Shown here: positions 45,043 to 54,520 of the stretch, in pieces
How positions within the stretch are numbered: position 1 is the first letter of the stretch
Layout: every line of letters starts with the position of its first letter
Notes under the pieces: model-generated
What the model was told of the DNA's origin: nothing
The model's input: only the letters and a program-made list of their open reading frames with translations
Databases searched by the model: none
Origin: Fragilariopsis cylindrus CCMP1102
Taxonomy: Eukaryota > Bacillariophyta > Bacillariophyceae > Bacillariales > Bacillariaceae
Assembly: GCA_900095095.1 (NCBI GenBank)
Contig: FMBT01000302.1
Coordinates: 310,001 to 374,000, forward strand
DNA: 64,000 nucleotides
Direction: 5' to 3'
Made by a program: the position numbers and the translations under genes

Positions 45043-45954
45043 CTACCATTCCATATCACTTGATCGAATCGGTGATGCATCAGCAGTTTCATCTTCAAAG
45101 GAATCATCATGTGGATGATGATTTGATGATGAAAAACTAACAGAAAATGGAACAGATGACATTAAATTATCACCAGATGATGATGTGTGTGCATCCATCA
45201 ATGATGATGTTGATAATGATAAACCTTGATTTGTATTTGTATTTTGATTTGTATTTGTTGTTGTTACTACTACTGGTGTCGTCTGCTCCCAGAAACTACC
45301 AGGATCATCTTGAATTGTTCTTGTATCTAATGATTCATCAATCATTGACCCAGCTTCTTCTGCAGATAGTACAAAATCATCATCATGCGGTACGTTAATA
45401 TCATCAGCATAATATTCTTCCATTACTGTAACTTCCATCATACTTCGTTGATCTTGTTCTTGATTGTTATCATCAAACGAGGCAGTTGTTGAAGCGAATT
45501 GTCCCATCATGTTCAGAGATCTTCGTCTTTCTGTAATTTCATGAACCGTTTCAGAGATAGGATATGGTTTCAAAAAATTACTACTAGCAGCATTAGCTTC
45601 GTCATCATAATCAGGTAAGAACGGTGTCTTTGAAGAAGTTCTTGTTTGTCTGGTGTTGGAAGAAGGTGAGCAACAACCTACTGCTGATGACGACGATGAG
45701 TAAGATTGGTGTTGTTGTTGTTCTTGCTGTTGCTGTTGTTCCTGCTGTTGCTGCTGCTGCTGTTGATCAGACGAGTGTGATGATGATGATATATTTCGGA
45801 TGCGAGTCAAATGATGAGAGTGATGAGGGTTGTACTCCTCCTTTTTGATGATAGCATTGTCATATTGTATTCTCCCAAGAGATATTTCCAAATCGATCAT
45901 TGGATCGTCTGATGATGAGCATGATGGCATTGATGATGGCATTGATGATGTCAT
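45043..45954 (-). CDS. Hypothetical polyglutamine protein
   Basis: A 303-codon intronless frame. An N-terminal stretch DPMIDLEISLGRIQYDNAII is followed by His/Ser and a broken Gln run (about residues 65-85). The C-terminal half is acidic and Ser/Thr/Asn-rich, with ordered-looking pieces PYPISETVHEITERRRSLN and SMMEVTVMEEYYADDINVP, ending SPIRSSDMEW. RRRSLN and TERRRS look like basophilic kinase sites. No domain is recognised. Length, lack of stops across repetitive codons, and strong AT-codon preference shared with neighbours support a real gene. Its function cannot be stated. Confidence 0.6.
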   Translation of the reverse strand: MTSSMPSSMPSCSSSDDPMIDLEISLGRIQYDNAIIKKEEYNPHHSHHLTRIRNISSSSHSSDQQQQQQQQEQQQQQEQQQHQSYSSSSSAVGCCSPSSNTRQTRTSSKTPFLPDYDDEANAASSNFLKPYPISETVHEITERRRSLNMMGQFASTTASFDDNNQEQDQRSMMEVTVMEEYYADDINVPHDDDFVLSAEEAGSMIDESLDTRTIQDDPGSFWEQTTPVVVTTTNTNQNTNTNQGLSLSTSSLMDAHTSSSGDNLMSSVPFSVSFSSSNHHPHDDSFEDETADASPIRSSDMEW

Positions 45955-47598
45955 GGTGTAGTATAATTTTCTTGATTTTGTTTGTCTTCGTTTGGATATG
46001 TTACTGTATTTTATGATGACTATAATATGATTTTGTGAATACGGTAATGAAAAGAACGAGTGATAGATCGTTCACTTTTTGGTGGTGCCTTTTCAGTGGT
46101 TCCAATAAATTTACTATTAAGTGGTTGTTGAGCAAGTCAAAAAGTGATAAAGTGATAATGAAAGAAAACCTTAAAATTGTTCATACCTTACCATATTTAC
46201 TCGTGGTTACTACACAGTGGGCTCTTGTCCTATATCAAGACAGCATGCTTAGAATATTTTTTTCCAATGGTGTCGAACACATAAAAATGTCATTGACATA
46301 ATCGATATGCCCTTTTCAACGCACTCCTTAGTCAATGTACTTGACTATTCAAAATGCACCCCTAAGTTTATCCTATGTAAATGAGTTCTCACTCCTAAAT
46401 ATATGGCACAAAAATTAGCGAATTCTTCTTGTTTAGTAAACAGTATGTATTTTAAACAAAATTCCACGTGGCGTGACATCATATTTTGAATGTTAGAAAA
46501 TATTCGATCGCTCAGGGGTCTTCGGTTATGGCGGATCGTCGCTCTTGCCTTCTCTTTTATTGTGTGTGTGTGATAGCGTGTATTTTGGATCGTTCGTATT
46601 TTTCTTATTGTGATATCGGTTGTGCGTTATTTATGGCGATCTTGGTTTGATTATTCGATTTTTATTTAAAGTAAATAAATATTCGATCACGCAACGTTGA
46701 TTGATTGATTGATTGGTTCTTGATTCATTCATTATTAAGACGGTTGATTGATAAATACGTATATTCGTTATTATACTGTTGGTCCTTCATTCATACTTAG
46801 CGAGGATTATTCCAAAATTCGCATCTTTTTAAAAAAGCAACGGTTCGCTAAAGTATCAAACCGAACAATGATATCAGTCCCATCAAGACGATTGATTGAT
46901 TGATTGATTGATTGATTCTTCATTGATTCATTCATTCACTCATTTAGACGGTTGTGGTCTCTACATTCGTACTTACTGTAGCGTTTGAAAAAGAAGATTT
47001 AAAAAAGCAACGGTTCGCTAACGTATGAAACCGAACAATGATTCATTCAGTCCCATCAAGTTGAGCGAATGCATATTCGACGATTGATTGATTAAAAGCA
47101 ACGGTTCGCTAAAGTACTGTCAAACCGTTAGTACTATAGAAATGAATCTGAATCTGAATCATCATGAACGGTAGTGATAGCGAGGACGACGGACGTAATC
47201 TACAAGTTGTTGTTTGATGATGCAATTTAAATGCTACTGTATATCGCTCGTTTATTCCGCTTTTAGCTAGAGATCTAGCGATAGAGTTTGGCTTATGTGA
47301 GGAAAACATGTGAGGAGGATTGTTAGATCGGTATGCAAAGATGTCAACTGTATTAAATGGTTGTAATTGCTCTGCAATATCTCTCATACGCAGTTTACTT
47401 ACAGACCGATTAATCATGAATTTTGTCGATGATACAAATTTAACAAGTTTTGGAACAATTGAGACAAATGGTGATATCTAAAGAAAAGAAGACATTCAAA
47501 GAGTGTCAACTGTATTAATGGTTTCATTAGACTGCAAACAAGAAAGTTATTAATCTCTCCTGTTTCCACGAAAATGATTACGTTGGTGCAAGCAAGCA
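45955..47598. other. Intergenic with GATT-rich repeats
   Basis: No supported gene. It contains a three-unit composite repeat (46,690-47,130) described separately. Further right, at about 47,150-47,450, there is no convincing protein on either strand. Confidence 0.5.
46690..47130 (+). repeat. Three-copy composite repeat: (GATT)n plus GCAACGGTTCGCTAA module
   Basis: The module AAAAGCAACGGTTCGCTAAMGTAT...AAACCG occurs at about 46,836, 47,005 and 47,095. Between copies lie (GATT)n/(ATTC)n runs with TCAGTCCCATCAAG and AGACGGTTG. Inside the module CGGTT and AACCG can pair as a small stem. The repeated block order shows that a larger unit of about 170 bp was duplicated. Confidence 0.8.
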
Positions 47599-47875
47599 AG
47601 TACAACACCGTTCCAACGTGCCTGTGAAAAATACGGAAAAGATGAAGTGATGACAGTTATAGAAGATATTACTCTCATTCGATCTTCTTCTTCTTCAGAC
47701 AATACACCACCATTTAAAGGTTGTGGATGCATCAATAAACGGCAGCTACCGTATGGACGAAACTGTTTATTTAGGTTGTATTTTTGTTTTTGTTTTACGA
47801 AGGGAGCCAGATGTTATACAGAACTTACTTTCACAATCCACCCCTACTACATCATCTGCTTGTTGGGTGCAATAA
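47599..47875 (+). pseudogene. 3' fragment of an ankyrin-like diatom family gene
   Basis: One frame reads STTPFQRACEKYGKDEVMTV, which parallels DRTPFQMACNKYGKEAVMQI in the larger gene at 61103-62859. After a frameshift near 47,717 it continues with VDASINGSYRMDETVYLGCI and FVLRREPDVIQNLL, paralleling ITAAIDETIHLDCIFFLLRK and EPSVF there. It ends at a TAA at 47,873-47,875. The 5' two thirds of the gene are missing. It is a decayed copy of the same family, not a functional gene. Confidence 0.75.
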
Positions 47876-48012
47876 TTAGAAAGAATAAACACAAAAACAA
47901 AAAAGATTGTCTACATGCCGTTTTGAGAGTGATATCTTCGTCGTGCTTTTTTAGCCATAGAATAAGTGTTATGTTAAACTACTAATCTTTATTTATCTTT
48001 CAATTAGCTATT

Positions 48013-49485
48013 CTAATTACCAAATACGACACATTTATTCTCATAGACAACAATTCGATTTTCTATATGAGCTTTAACTGCTCGGAACAGTACCTCTCTT
48101 TCTAATACACGACCTTTTGCAACAAGATCATCTACAGTATTCCTATGAGTGATCCGTGCAACATCTTGTTCAATAATTGGACCTTCATCTAAATTTTCTG
48201 TTGCATAATGGGCAGTGGCACCGACTAGCTTGACACCACGTGCATGTGCTCGATGGTATGGCTTCGCACCAATAAATGCAGGTAAGAATGAATGATGGAT
48301 ATTAATCACAGAATGTTTATATGTCGCACAAAACTCATCGGTAATGATTTGCATATATCGTGCTAGTACAACTAAATCAATATCCAGTGATTTCATTAAT
48401 GCAATTTCTTTATCTTCCTGTTCACGTTTTGTGGACTTTGTTACTTTAAATACCTCATACCGGATACCAAAATGATCGGCAATGGGACGTAAATCTTCAT
48501 GATTCGATATAATTAATGCAATTTCACAGTGTGGTAATTCACCAGCCTTATGACGTAGTAATAATTCCCATATCACATGATCATATTTACTCACAAAGAT
48601 ACATATTTTTTTGTTTTTGGTACCACCCCAATCAATTTGATAATTCATTTGAAATCGTGTGGATACTTCCTGAATACCATTTTCAATAGATGTACGATCA
48701 GTATGTATTACTCCATAATCGAAGACGATACGTTGAAAGAATCGATTTGCTTGTATGTCCGTATGTTGTTCTGCATCAATTATATTAGCACCATGACCAT
48801 ATAATAATAATGAAAAAGCCTGTTGGTTACGTTACAAAGACGAAGAAGAAATACGTTACGTGACATGGGGGTACCGGTAGTAAAGATGAAGAAAAATAAG
48901 AATTCAATTTGAGACAAATACAACAACAACAACAACAACAACAACATCATTGGAATAGTTTCTTTTTTCCTAAAAAAAAGATAAACTTACCGATACAATT
49001 CCTGATGCATCAGGTCCTTCGATACGTATTGTTGCTACTTTATTCTCTACTACTTCTATGCTTTCCTCACTGATTTCGTCATCATTTTCCTTTCTGCCAG
49101 TAACAGGAGGGGTTGCTGTTGCGATTGCGGTGATAAGAGGATCATTATTATCTGCTTCTGCTGCTGTTGCCTTTCCGCTACTCATAAACACAGGAGACAT
49201 TATTCTATCTCTTTTATTATACCCAGTAATAAGCCAGATGCGATGGCGATGACGATGGCGGTGCGTAGTACTACTGCACGTAGTAGAAGGAAGAGTCAGC
49301 CCTTGATAGTATTGGCGGCGCTTTGATGATGATGATGCAAAGGAAGTTGCTGTTAGTTCTTGTTTTGTTCCAAATGCTGATACAGATGACGATGGAATAA
49401 TCAACAATAAAACAACAACGACGACAACGACAACGACTATTATGCGATGAACAGTACTACTGCTGCTTCCCGCTACGTGTACCAT
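48013..49485 (-). CDS. purU: Formyltetrahydrofolate deformylase with plastid-type leader
   Basis: CDS complement(join(48013..48819, 48991..49485)); 433 residues, one 171-bp phase-0 intron (GTAAGT donor, AACAG acceptor, a CAA microsatellite inside). The enzyme hydrolyses 10-formyl-THF to formate and THF. An ACT domain spans the splice junction (IRIEGPDASGIVS joined to AFSLLLYGHGANIIDAEQHT). The catalytic domain has KICIFVSKYDH, HSVINIHHSFLPAFIGAKPY near residue 337 and GATAHYATENLDEGPIIEQD, giving the N-H-D catalytic set. The N-terminus has a hydrophobic core (IIVVVVVVVVVLLLIIP) ending SVSAFGT, like the ASAF cleavage motif of diatom bipartite plastid presequences, then a Ser/Thr/Arg/His-rich transit-like stretch. 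The start at 49485 is the first ATG before that signal. Confidence 0.93.
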
Positions 49486-49987
49486 AATGCATTTACTACC
49501 AATCTACTGTGCTACAATTCATTGGTACTTACATTCACCTTTCTTCTTGTATGCGTTTATGTCATCTCAAGTTCTTTTTATTGTTGCTTCTTTGTGCTTC
49601 TCTTGCCATCCTCTGTTACAGTATCTATACCAAACGAAGGAGGTACGACTCAACGAAAGAACAAAATCATAGCATGCATACTGTAGCAAAAATTAATACG
49701 ATCATACTTCAAGTACGTGACACCCATGATTCAATCAATCCACGATCGGACTCCAACTTCCTCCGCGTGGAAAATATTTGTTGTCCTCTATTCAAGCGCT
49801 CAGAAAAGCATGGCGCACTCTCCGTGGTGGTGTCAAACACAAACACACACACACACACACACATTTTCAAATAGGTAGGTACAAGTTAACAGTAATCCAT
49901 TGCGTTAATAAACGCCAGCTATCACTTAACTACACTCCGCACTAACATATAAGATATCAACCTATAGAAACTAGGACACTTCAAAAG
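49486..49987. other. Intergenic
   Basis: Holds the promoter side of the purU gene and an (AC)n run at about 49,838-49,862. No gene is supported. The right edge abuts repeat copy C. Confidence 0.5.
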
Positions 49988-52253
49988 CTAATTGGAGAAC
50001 TGTTATATTCCTTAGTCTTGTAAGCCTACTGGTATCTCATAATGTAGGCAGTGTTTTGTGGACATACAGTACACTCAAAAAAGGTGAATCATCCCAAAAT
50101 ATATGGATGGGGTGCATCATGTATACCAAAGGGAACTTGCTCTTGGTGCTTTGTGTTGATGGTCTAGCTTGGGTGCGCACAAAAGTGGAAAACCCTGTTT
50201 TGGGGCCTAAAAGGCCCATTTTGTGGTTAATGCAACCCTATACCTTCATAACCTCCAAAGAAACCTAAGTATTATGAGGACTTTGTAGGTATGGGTATGA
50301 TAGATGCTAGTGCACCCAATCCATCTGGTGTTGTCCTCTGTAACCTTTTCAAATGAGATATTTTGTTGTTCATTTTGATCAAAAATCATCATGTTGTTGT
50401 TTGTGTACCTTCCACAACAGCAAAGTGAGTTTCATTCCGCAACCTCAAGGACAGAAAAGTTATAGGAGGTAACCACAATGTTCTGGTACACTATAAGAGT
50501 GCTAGTGCACCCAACCCATCTGGTGTTGTCTTCTGTATCCCTTTCAAATGAAATATTTTGTTGTTCATTTTGATCAAAAATCATCATGTTGTTGTTTGTG
50601 TACCTTCCACAACAGCAAAATGAATATCATTCCGCAACCACAGGAACAAAAAAGTGGTAGGAGGTAACCACAATGTTCTGGTACACTATAAGAGTGCTAG
50701 TGCACCCTTTGTTTGTGTACCTTCCACAACAGCAAAATGAATATCATTTCACAACCACAGGAACAAAAAAGTGGTAGGAGGTAACCACAATGTTCTGGTA
50801 CACTATAAGAGTGCTAGTGCACCCAACCCATCTGGTGTTGTCCTCTGTAACCTTTTCAAATGAGATATTTTGTTAGTCATTTTGATCAAAATCATGTTGT
50901 TGTTTGTTTGTGTGCCTTTCACAACAGCAAAATGAATATCATTCCGCAACCTCAAGGACAGAAGAGTTATAGGAGGCAAACGCATTGTTATAGTACTTTA
51001 TGTGGATGCTAGTGCACCTAACCCATCTGGTGTTGTCCTCTGAAACCCTCTCAAATGAGATATTTTGTTGGTCATTCTGATCTAAAATCATGTTGTTGTT
51101 GTTTTTTGCATTTTTGTACCTTCCACAACAGCAAAATGAGTTTCATTCCGCAACCTCAAAGACAGAAAATTTGTAGGAGGCAAACACAATTTTACTGTAC
51201 TCTATTGGATGCTAGGGCACCCAACCCATCTGGTATTGTTCTCTGAAACCCTTTCAAATGAGATATTTTGTTCTTCATTTCTGACCAAAATTGTATTGTA
51301 TTAAAATTACATACATTTTTCATTACTTGAACATACCACCAGGTAGATTAGAACACAGAATTGATTCATTGTTCTCAATAGGACATATTACTTGTGAATG
51401 GGAAGCATCATCATCCCAACCCACCATTATCTTGGATGTAATTACAGTCTACCCCTGTTTTCCAAAATTACTCATTATATAAAAACCAATCAAGGACCAT
51501 ACTTAAATTAGTTCTTTTGGTTGAGAAATGGTCCCACATCAATTTTGATACAAATATAAATATCCACACAAATACTCATAAAATAAACTAACCTACCCAA
51601 AGTCCCCATTATAGGGCCTCTGGTTCACATGGTACACCTCGTGCAGGATAGTTTTTAGTGGATTTTGGCTAATATAGGCCAAAATTTGGTTTTTAGCCCT
51701 TGGCAAAGAAAGAAAACCCCTGTTCACCAATGTCATCCTGCAGACATATAAAGACTAACCATATAATGGGTTTCATAACTTTATTTTCTGGAAAAAGTTC
51801 TTTGAGCAAAAATATTAGCCGCAATAAATTAACTAGTAACATGGTGCTTTATAAAAAGGCTACTCATTGTACATGAATGTGTGCATGAATTGATAGAGAG
51901 CCTACAACATATTTTTGAACCATTACTTATTACACACATGATAAGGTAGAGAAGTCTCTTTGACCAAAAAGAAGCAGTTTCCTGGAAGTTCTACCCTGCT
52001 TTGTATCCTGAACAAGATATCTCATAAAAAGATGATGTGTGCTGTGTGTGAGCCTACATTGTGAGATACCAGTGGGCTTACAAGACTAAGGATATGATAA
52101 TTCTCCATCCAATAGGTCAATTGTAAACTTCATGGTTTATTTTTCCAAAAAAAAGACTCTTTAGGTGTATATACTACTTGATGCTAAAGTTGTTATTATA
52201 TACTAGACTAACAAATAACTAGTAAAATTTGGGCATGATTTAGTTTTTATATT
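49988..52253. mobile_element. Unclassified repeat element, copy C, with inverted ends (2.27 kb)
   Basis: At the left, 49,988-50,048 reads GGAGAACTG...CCTTAGTCTTGTAAGCCTAC; the same sequence occurs in reverse complement at about 52,047-52,107 on the right. The right arm is longer, reaching AATATAAAAACTAAATCATG at 52,253, so the left arm appears truncated by about 150 bp. Inside are an array of about 195-bp units and 600 bp shared with copy A. No transposase frame was found, so it is non-autonomous or decayed. I cannot assign a superfamily; no clear target duplication was found because the left end is cut. Confidence 0.75.
50300..51290 (-). repeat. Six tandem units of about 195 bp in copy C, one truncated
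   Basis: The landmark GATGCTAGTGCACC or GAGTGCTAGTGCACC recurs near 50,308, 50,503, 50,696, 50,813, 51,008 and 51,206. The third interval is short (about 117 bp) because that unit lacks its middle part. The units match the reverse complement of the 190-bp units in copy B. Neighbouring units 50,350-50,820 are more alike than the outer ones, so this part expanded most recently. Confidence 0.9.
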
Positions 52254-52749
52254 AGCATTATTTAGTTTTATATTCGTACGGGGAAGAATGAAAAGATATG
52301 CATCCAACATGTACCAAATATAATCTAAATAGTGAGTCCCTCCAATGGTGCTGAAAAACCAACTCCTACTAATTGTTACTAATTGTTACTACTTTTTTAG
52401 ACGTTTCAGGAACGCATTCAAACGATTTACTGTGAGATGGCTCAATACTCAAGCAAAGGAAGAAACCACACGGGAAAGGCCAATGCATACCATCTGAGTC
52501 TCGTCCGTTAACTCAGTGTTGAGATTATACCTCCCTTCTACACGTGCTAAAGTCCTGTACTTTTTCTGAATCCAGGAACGACCAAACCAACAAATTGCAT
52601 GGAGGAATTGATGATTTATAAAAACGGTACTGGCATTAGAAGAAATAAAGAAGTGTGTCACGATTAACTCAAGCAAAGCATACTACTCAGTAAGAAGTGC
52701 ATACAACACAAACACAAACAACCACAGACCAGACAACAACAACAAACAG
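52254..52749. other. Intergenic, promoter side of the next gene
   Basis: No supported gene. ACTAATTGTTACT is duplicated in tandem near 52,365-52,390. The 60 bp before the next ATG are A/C-rich (CAACAACAACAAACAG), a 5'-leader-like composition seen in front of other genes in this window. Confidence 0.5.
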
Positions 52750-54438
52750 ATGGATATTGTCGTAGAAGGAAGTTCAACCGTCAGTAACACGCCTTTATTG
52801 ACAGAAGATAACGATCATCACGATCACGACGTCGAAGTACAAGTAGGACGGCGTAATAGTACAGCAGAAGTACGTTTACCATCTGACGGTGATGATAACA
52901 GAAAGAGGAATGACGAAGAAGAGCAGCTGGTACACGTAATTAACGCAAATGGTAATAATATAGTCACAATTACATCACCCATTATTATTGCACATCACTC
53001 AACAATCAATAATGAAGAGCAGGATGACAACAGTAACGAGGAGATGAAATTGTCAGTATTATTGCGTGCATCCTTTTCTTCATTTTGGAATAATTACGTG
53101 AAGTTTTATGGTTACTTTTCTCGTTGGTTGTTCTTCGTAATCATTATTAATCAATTTGCATTCGTTACTGTAGGAAGACAAATGCGCTTCATGGACGATA
53201 ATAGTTATAGTTGGCAGTATCAATTAGCATTTTCTTTCCTTCAATTTGTTCTTTTTGCAACATCCATTTGGTTCTTTACTGTCGCAAAATTGATTGATCA
53301 ACAAGTTATCAATCTGGATCGAATGGTACAATATGAACAAGCTGCAACTACCCCCGACGATGAAGAAATTATTATTGACACAGAGCAGCAGCAACAGCAA
53401 CAACAACAAGTAGATAATAATTATGTTATTGATTTAGCAGTAGAAGTTGCCGGTGCTACTACAAATATTCCACGATTACTACCTAATTATGATAACATCT
53501 ACGGTCGAGTTTCAAGAAAGATCGATCGATTTTTACAACAACAACTGTCTACTGATGATGCAGATGTATTGTTATCAACAACAACAAGTTGCTTAGTCAA
53601 TTTTAGTTATATTTTATGGTCATTCATTTTAGCAGCAACTTTTCATGGAATCACCGATCTAGTAGTGGTCAATTATTTTGTATCCCGGTCAAATTCATGC
53701 AACAATGATGATTATGATAATTATGACAATCGTAAATGTATAGGTTATTATACCAATGTGCCATCCACAATGTCGGCAGTTTTGATATTGATTGGTACTG
53801 GATGTTGGTTACTTATACGCGAAGGCTTACCATCTGGGATCATCTCATTGGTAGTTGCCACTGTTGCTATGTTCCATCTATTACTAATCAAAGTATTAGA
53901 CGATCCTGATTTATTTTTTGAACGGATGAAATTGACAATTATAGTACTGACATCAGGAACAATCTTGTTTCACATCATGCTATGGTGTTGTCATAGTAGC
54001 GAGAATCATAATAACAACAACAACAACAGTGCAAGAAATTTACTTATATGGGCAGTGTATGGTTGGACTGGAGCATTTTGGGCATTGAATATGTTATCAA
54101 ACATGCGGAACGAAGACAACAATTATAATATCGATCCAATGGATGAAATAGGTATGACTTCATTTGTTCTTCTTACATTTACAGGTATTGTATTCCAGCA
54201 TCCAATTATCCAATTGATGGGTATTGTTACAGTCCTTGTCTCTATTTTTATTCTTCCTTTCACTGATTCCTATTCTGATATCATTGATTTCCTAGTCGTT
54301 ACATTGACGGGTTTCGGGTTGATTTGGGTAGGAAATTGGATTTCGAAAAATATAAATACAAATACCATCATCACCGGGTGTTGGTATGTTTTTAAAGTTT
54401 GTCGTTGCATGATCCTTTGTCGTTGCTTCTCACACTAA
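52750..54438 (+). CDS. Polytopic membrane protein, about 9-10 TM segments, family unknown
   Basis: An intronless 562-codon frame. Residues 1-115 are polar and acidic. Hydrophobic segments follow, for example WLFFVIIINQFAFVTVG (about 125), LAFSFLQFVLFATSIWFFTV (about 158), VNFSYILWSFILAATFHGI (about 283), SAVLILIGTGCWLLI (about 342), IISLVVATVAMFHLLLI (about 364), LTIIVLTSGTILFHIMLWCC (about 394), LLIWAVYGWTGAFWALNML (about 428), and three more to residue 530. A Gln run sits in the loop after TM2. The C-terminus is cysteine-rich (CWYVFKVCRCMILCRCF), a candidate palmitoylation site. No transporter signature was recognised. It lies tail to tail with the lipase gene, 82 bp apart. Confidence 0.75.
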   Translation: MDIVVEGSSTVSNTPLLTEDNDHHDHDVEVQVGRRNSTAEVRLPSDGDDNRKRNDEEEQLVHVINANGNNIVTITSPIIIAHHSTINNEEQDDNSNEEMKLSVLLRASFSSFWNNYVKFYGYFSRWLFFVIIINQFAFVTVGRQMRFMDDNSYSWQYQLAFSFLQFVLFATSIWFFTVAKLIDQQVINLDRMVQYEQAATTPDDEEIIIDTEQQQQQQQQVDNNYVIDLAVEVAGATTNIPRLLPNYDNIYGRVSRKIDRFLQQQLSTDDADVLLSTTTSCLVNFSYILWSFILAATFHGITDLVVVNYFVSRSNSCNNDDYDNYDNRKCIGYYTNVPSTMSAVLILIGTGCWLLIREGLPSGIISLVVATVAMFHLLLIKVLDDPDLFFERMKLTIIVLTSGTILFHIMLWCCHSSENHNNNNNNSARNLLIWAVYGWTGAFWALNMLSNMRNEDNNYNIDPMDEIGMTSFVLLTFTGIVFQHPIIQLMGIVTVLVSIFILPFTDSYSDIIDFLVVTLTGFGLIWVGNWISKNINTNTIITGCWYVFKVCRCMILCRCFSH

Positions 54439-54520
54439 AGTATCTGCCTGCAACCAATAGAATGGCATGTATTGCAATGATTGGGATCAATCGACGCCAA
54501 GTCTTAAGGAGTGGGAACAA

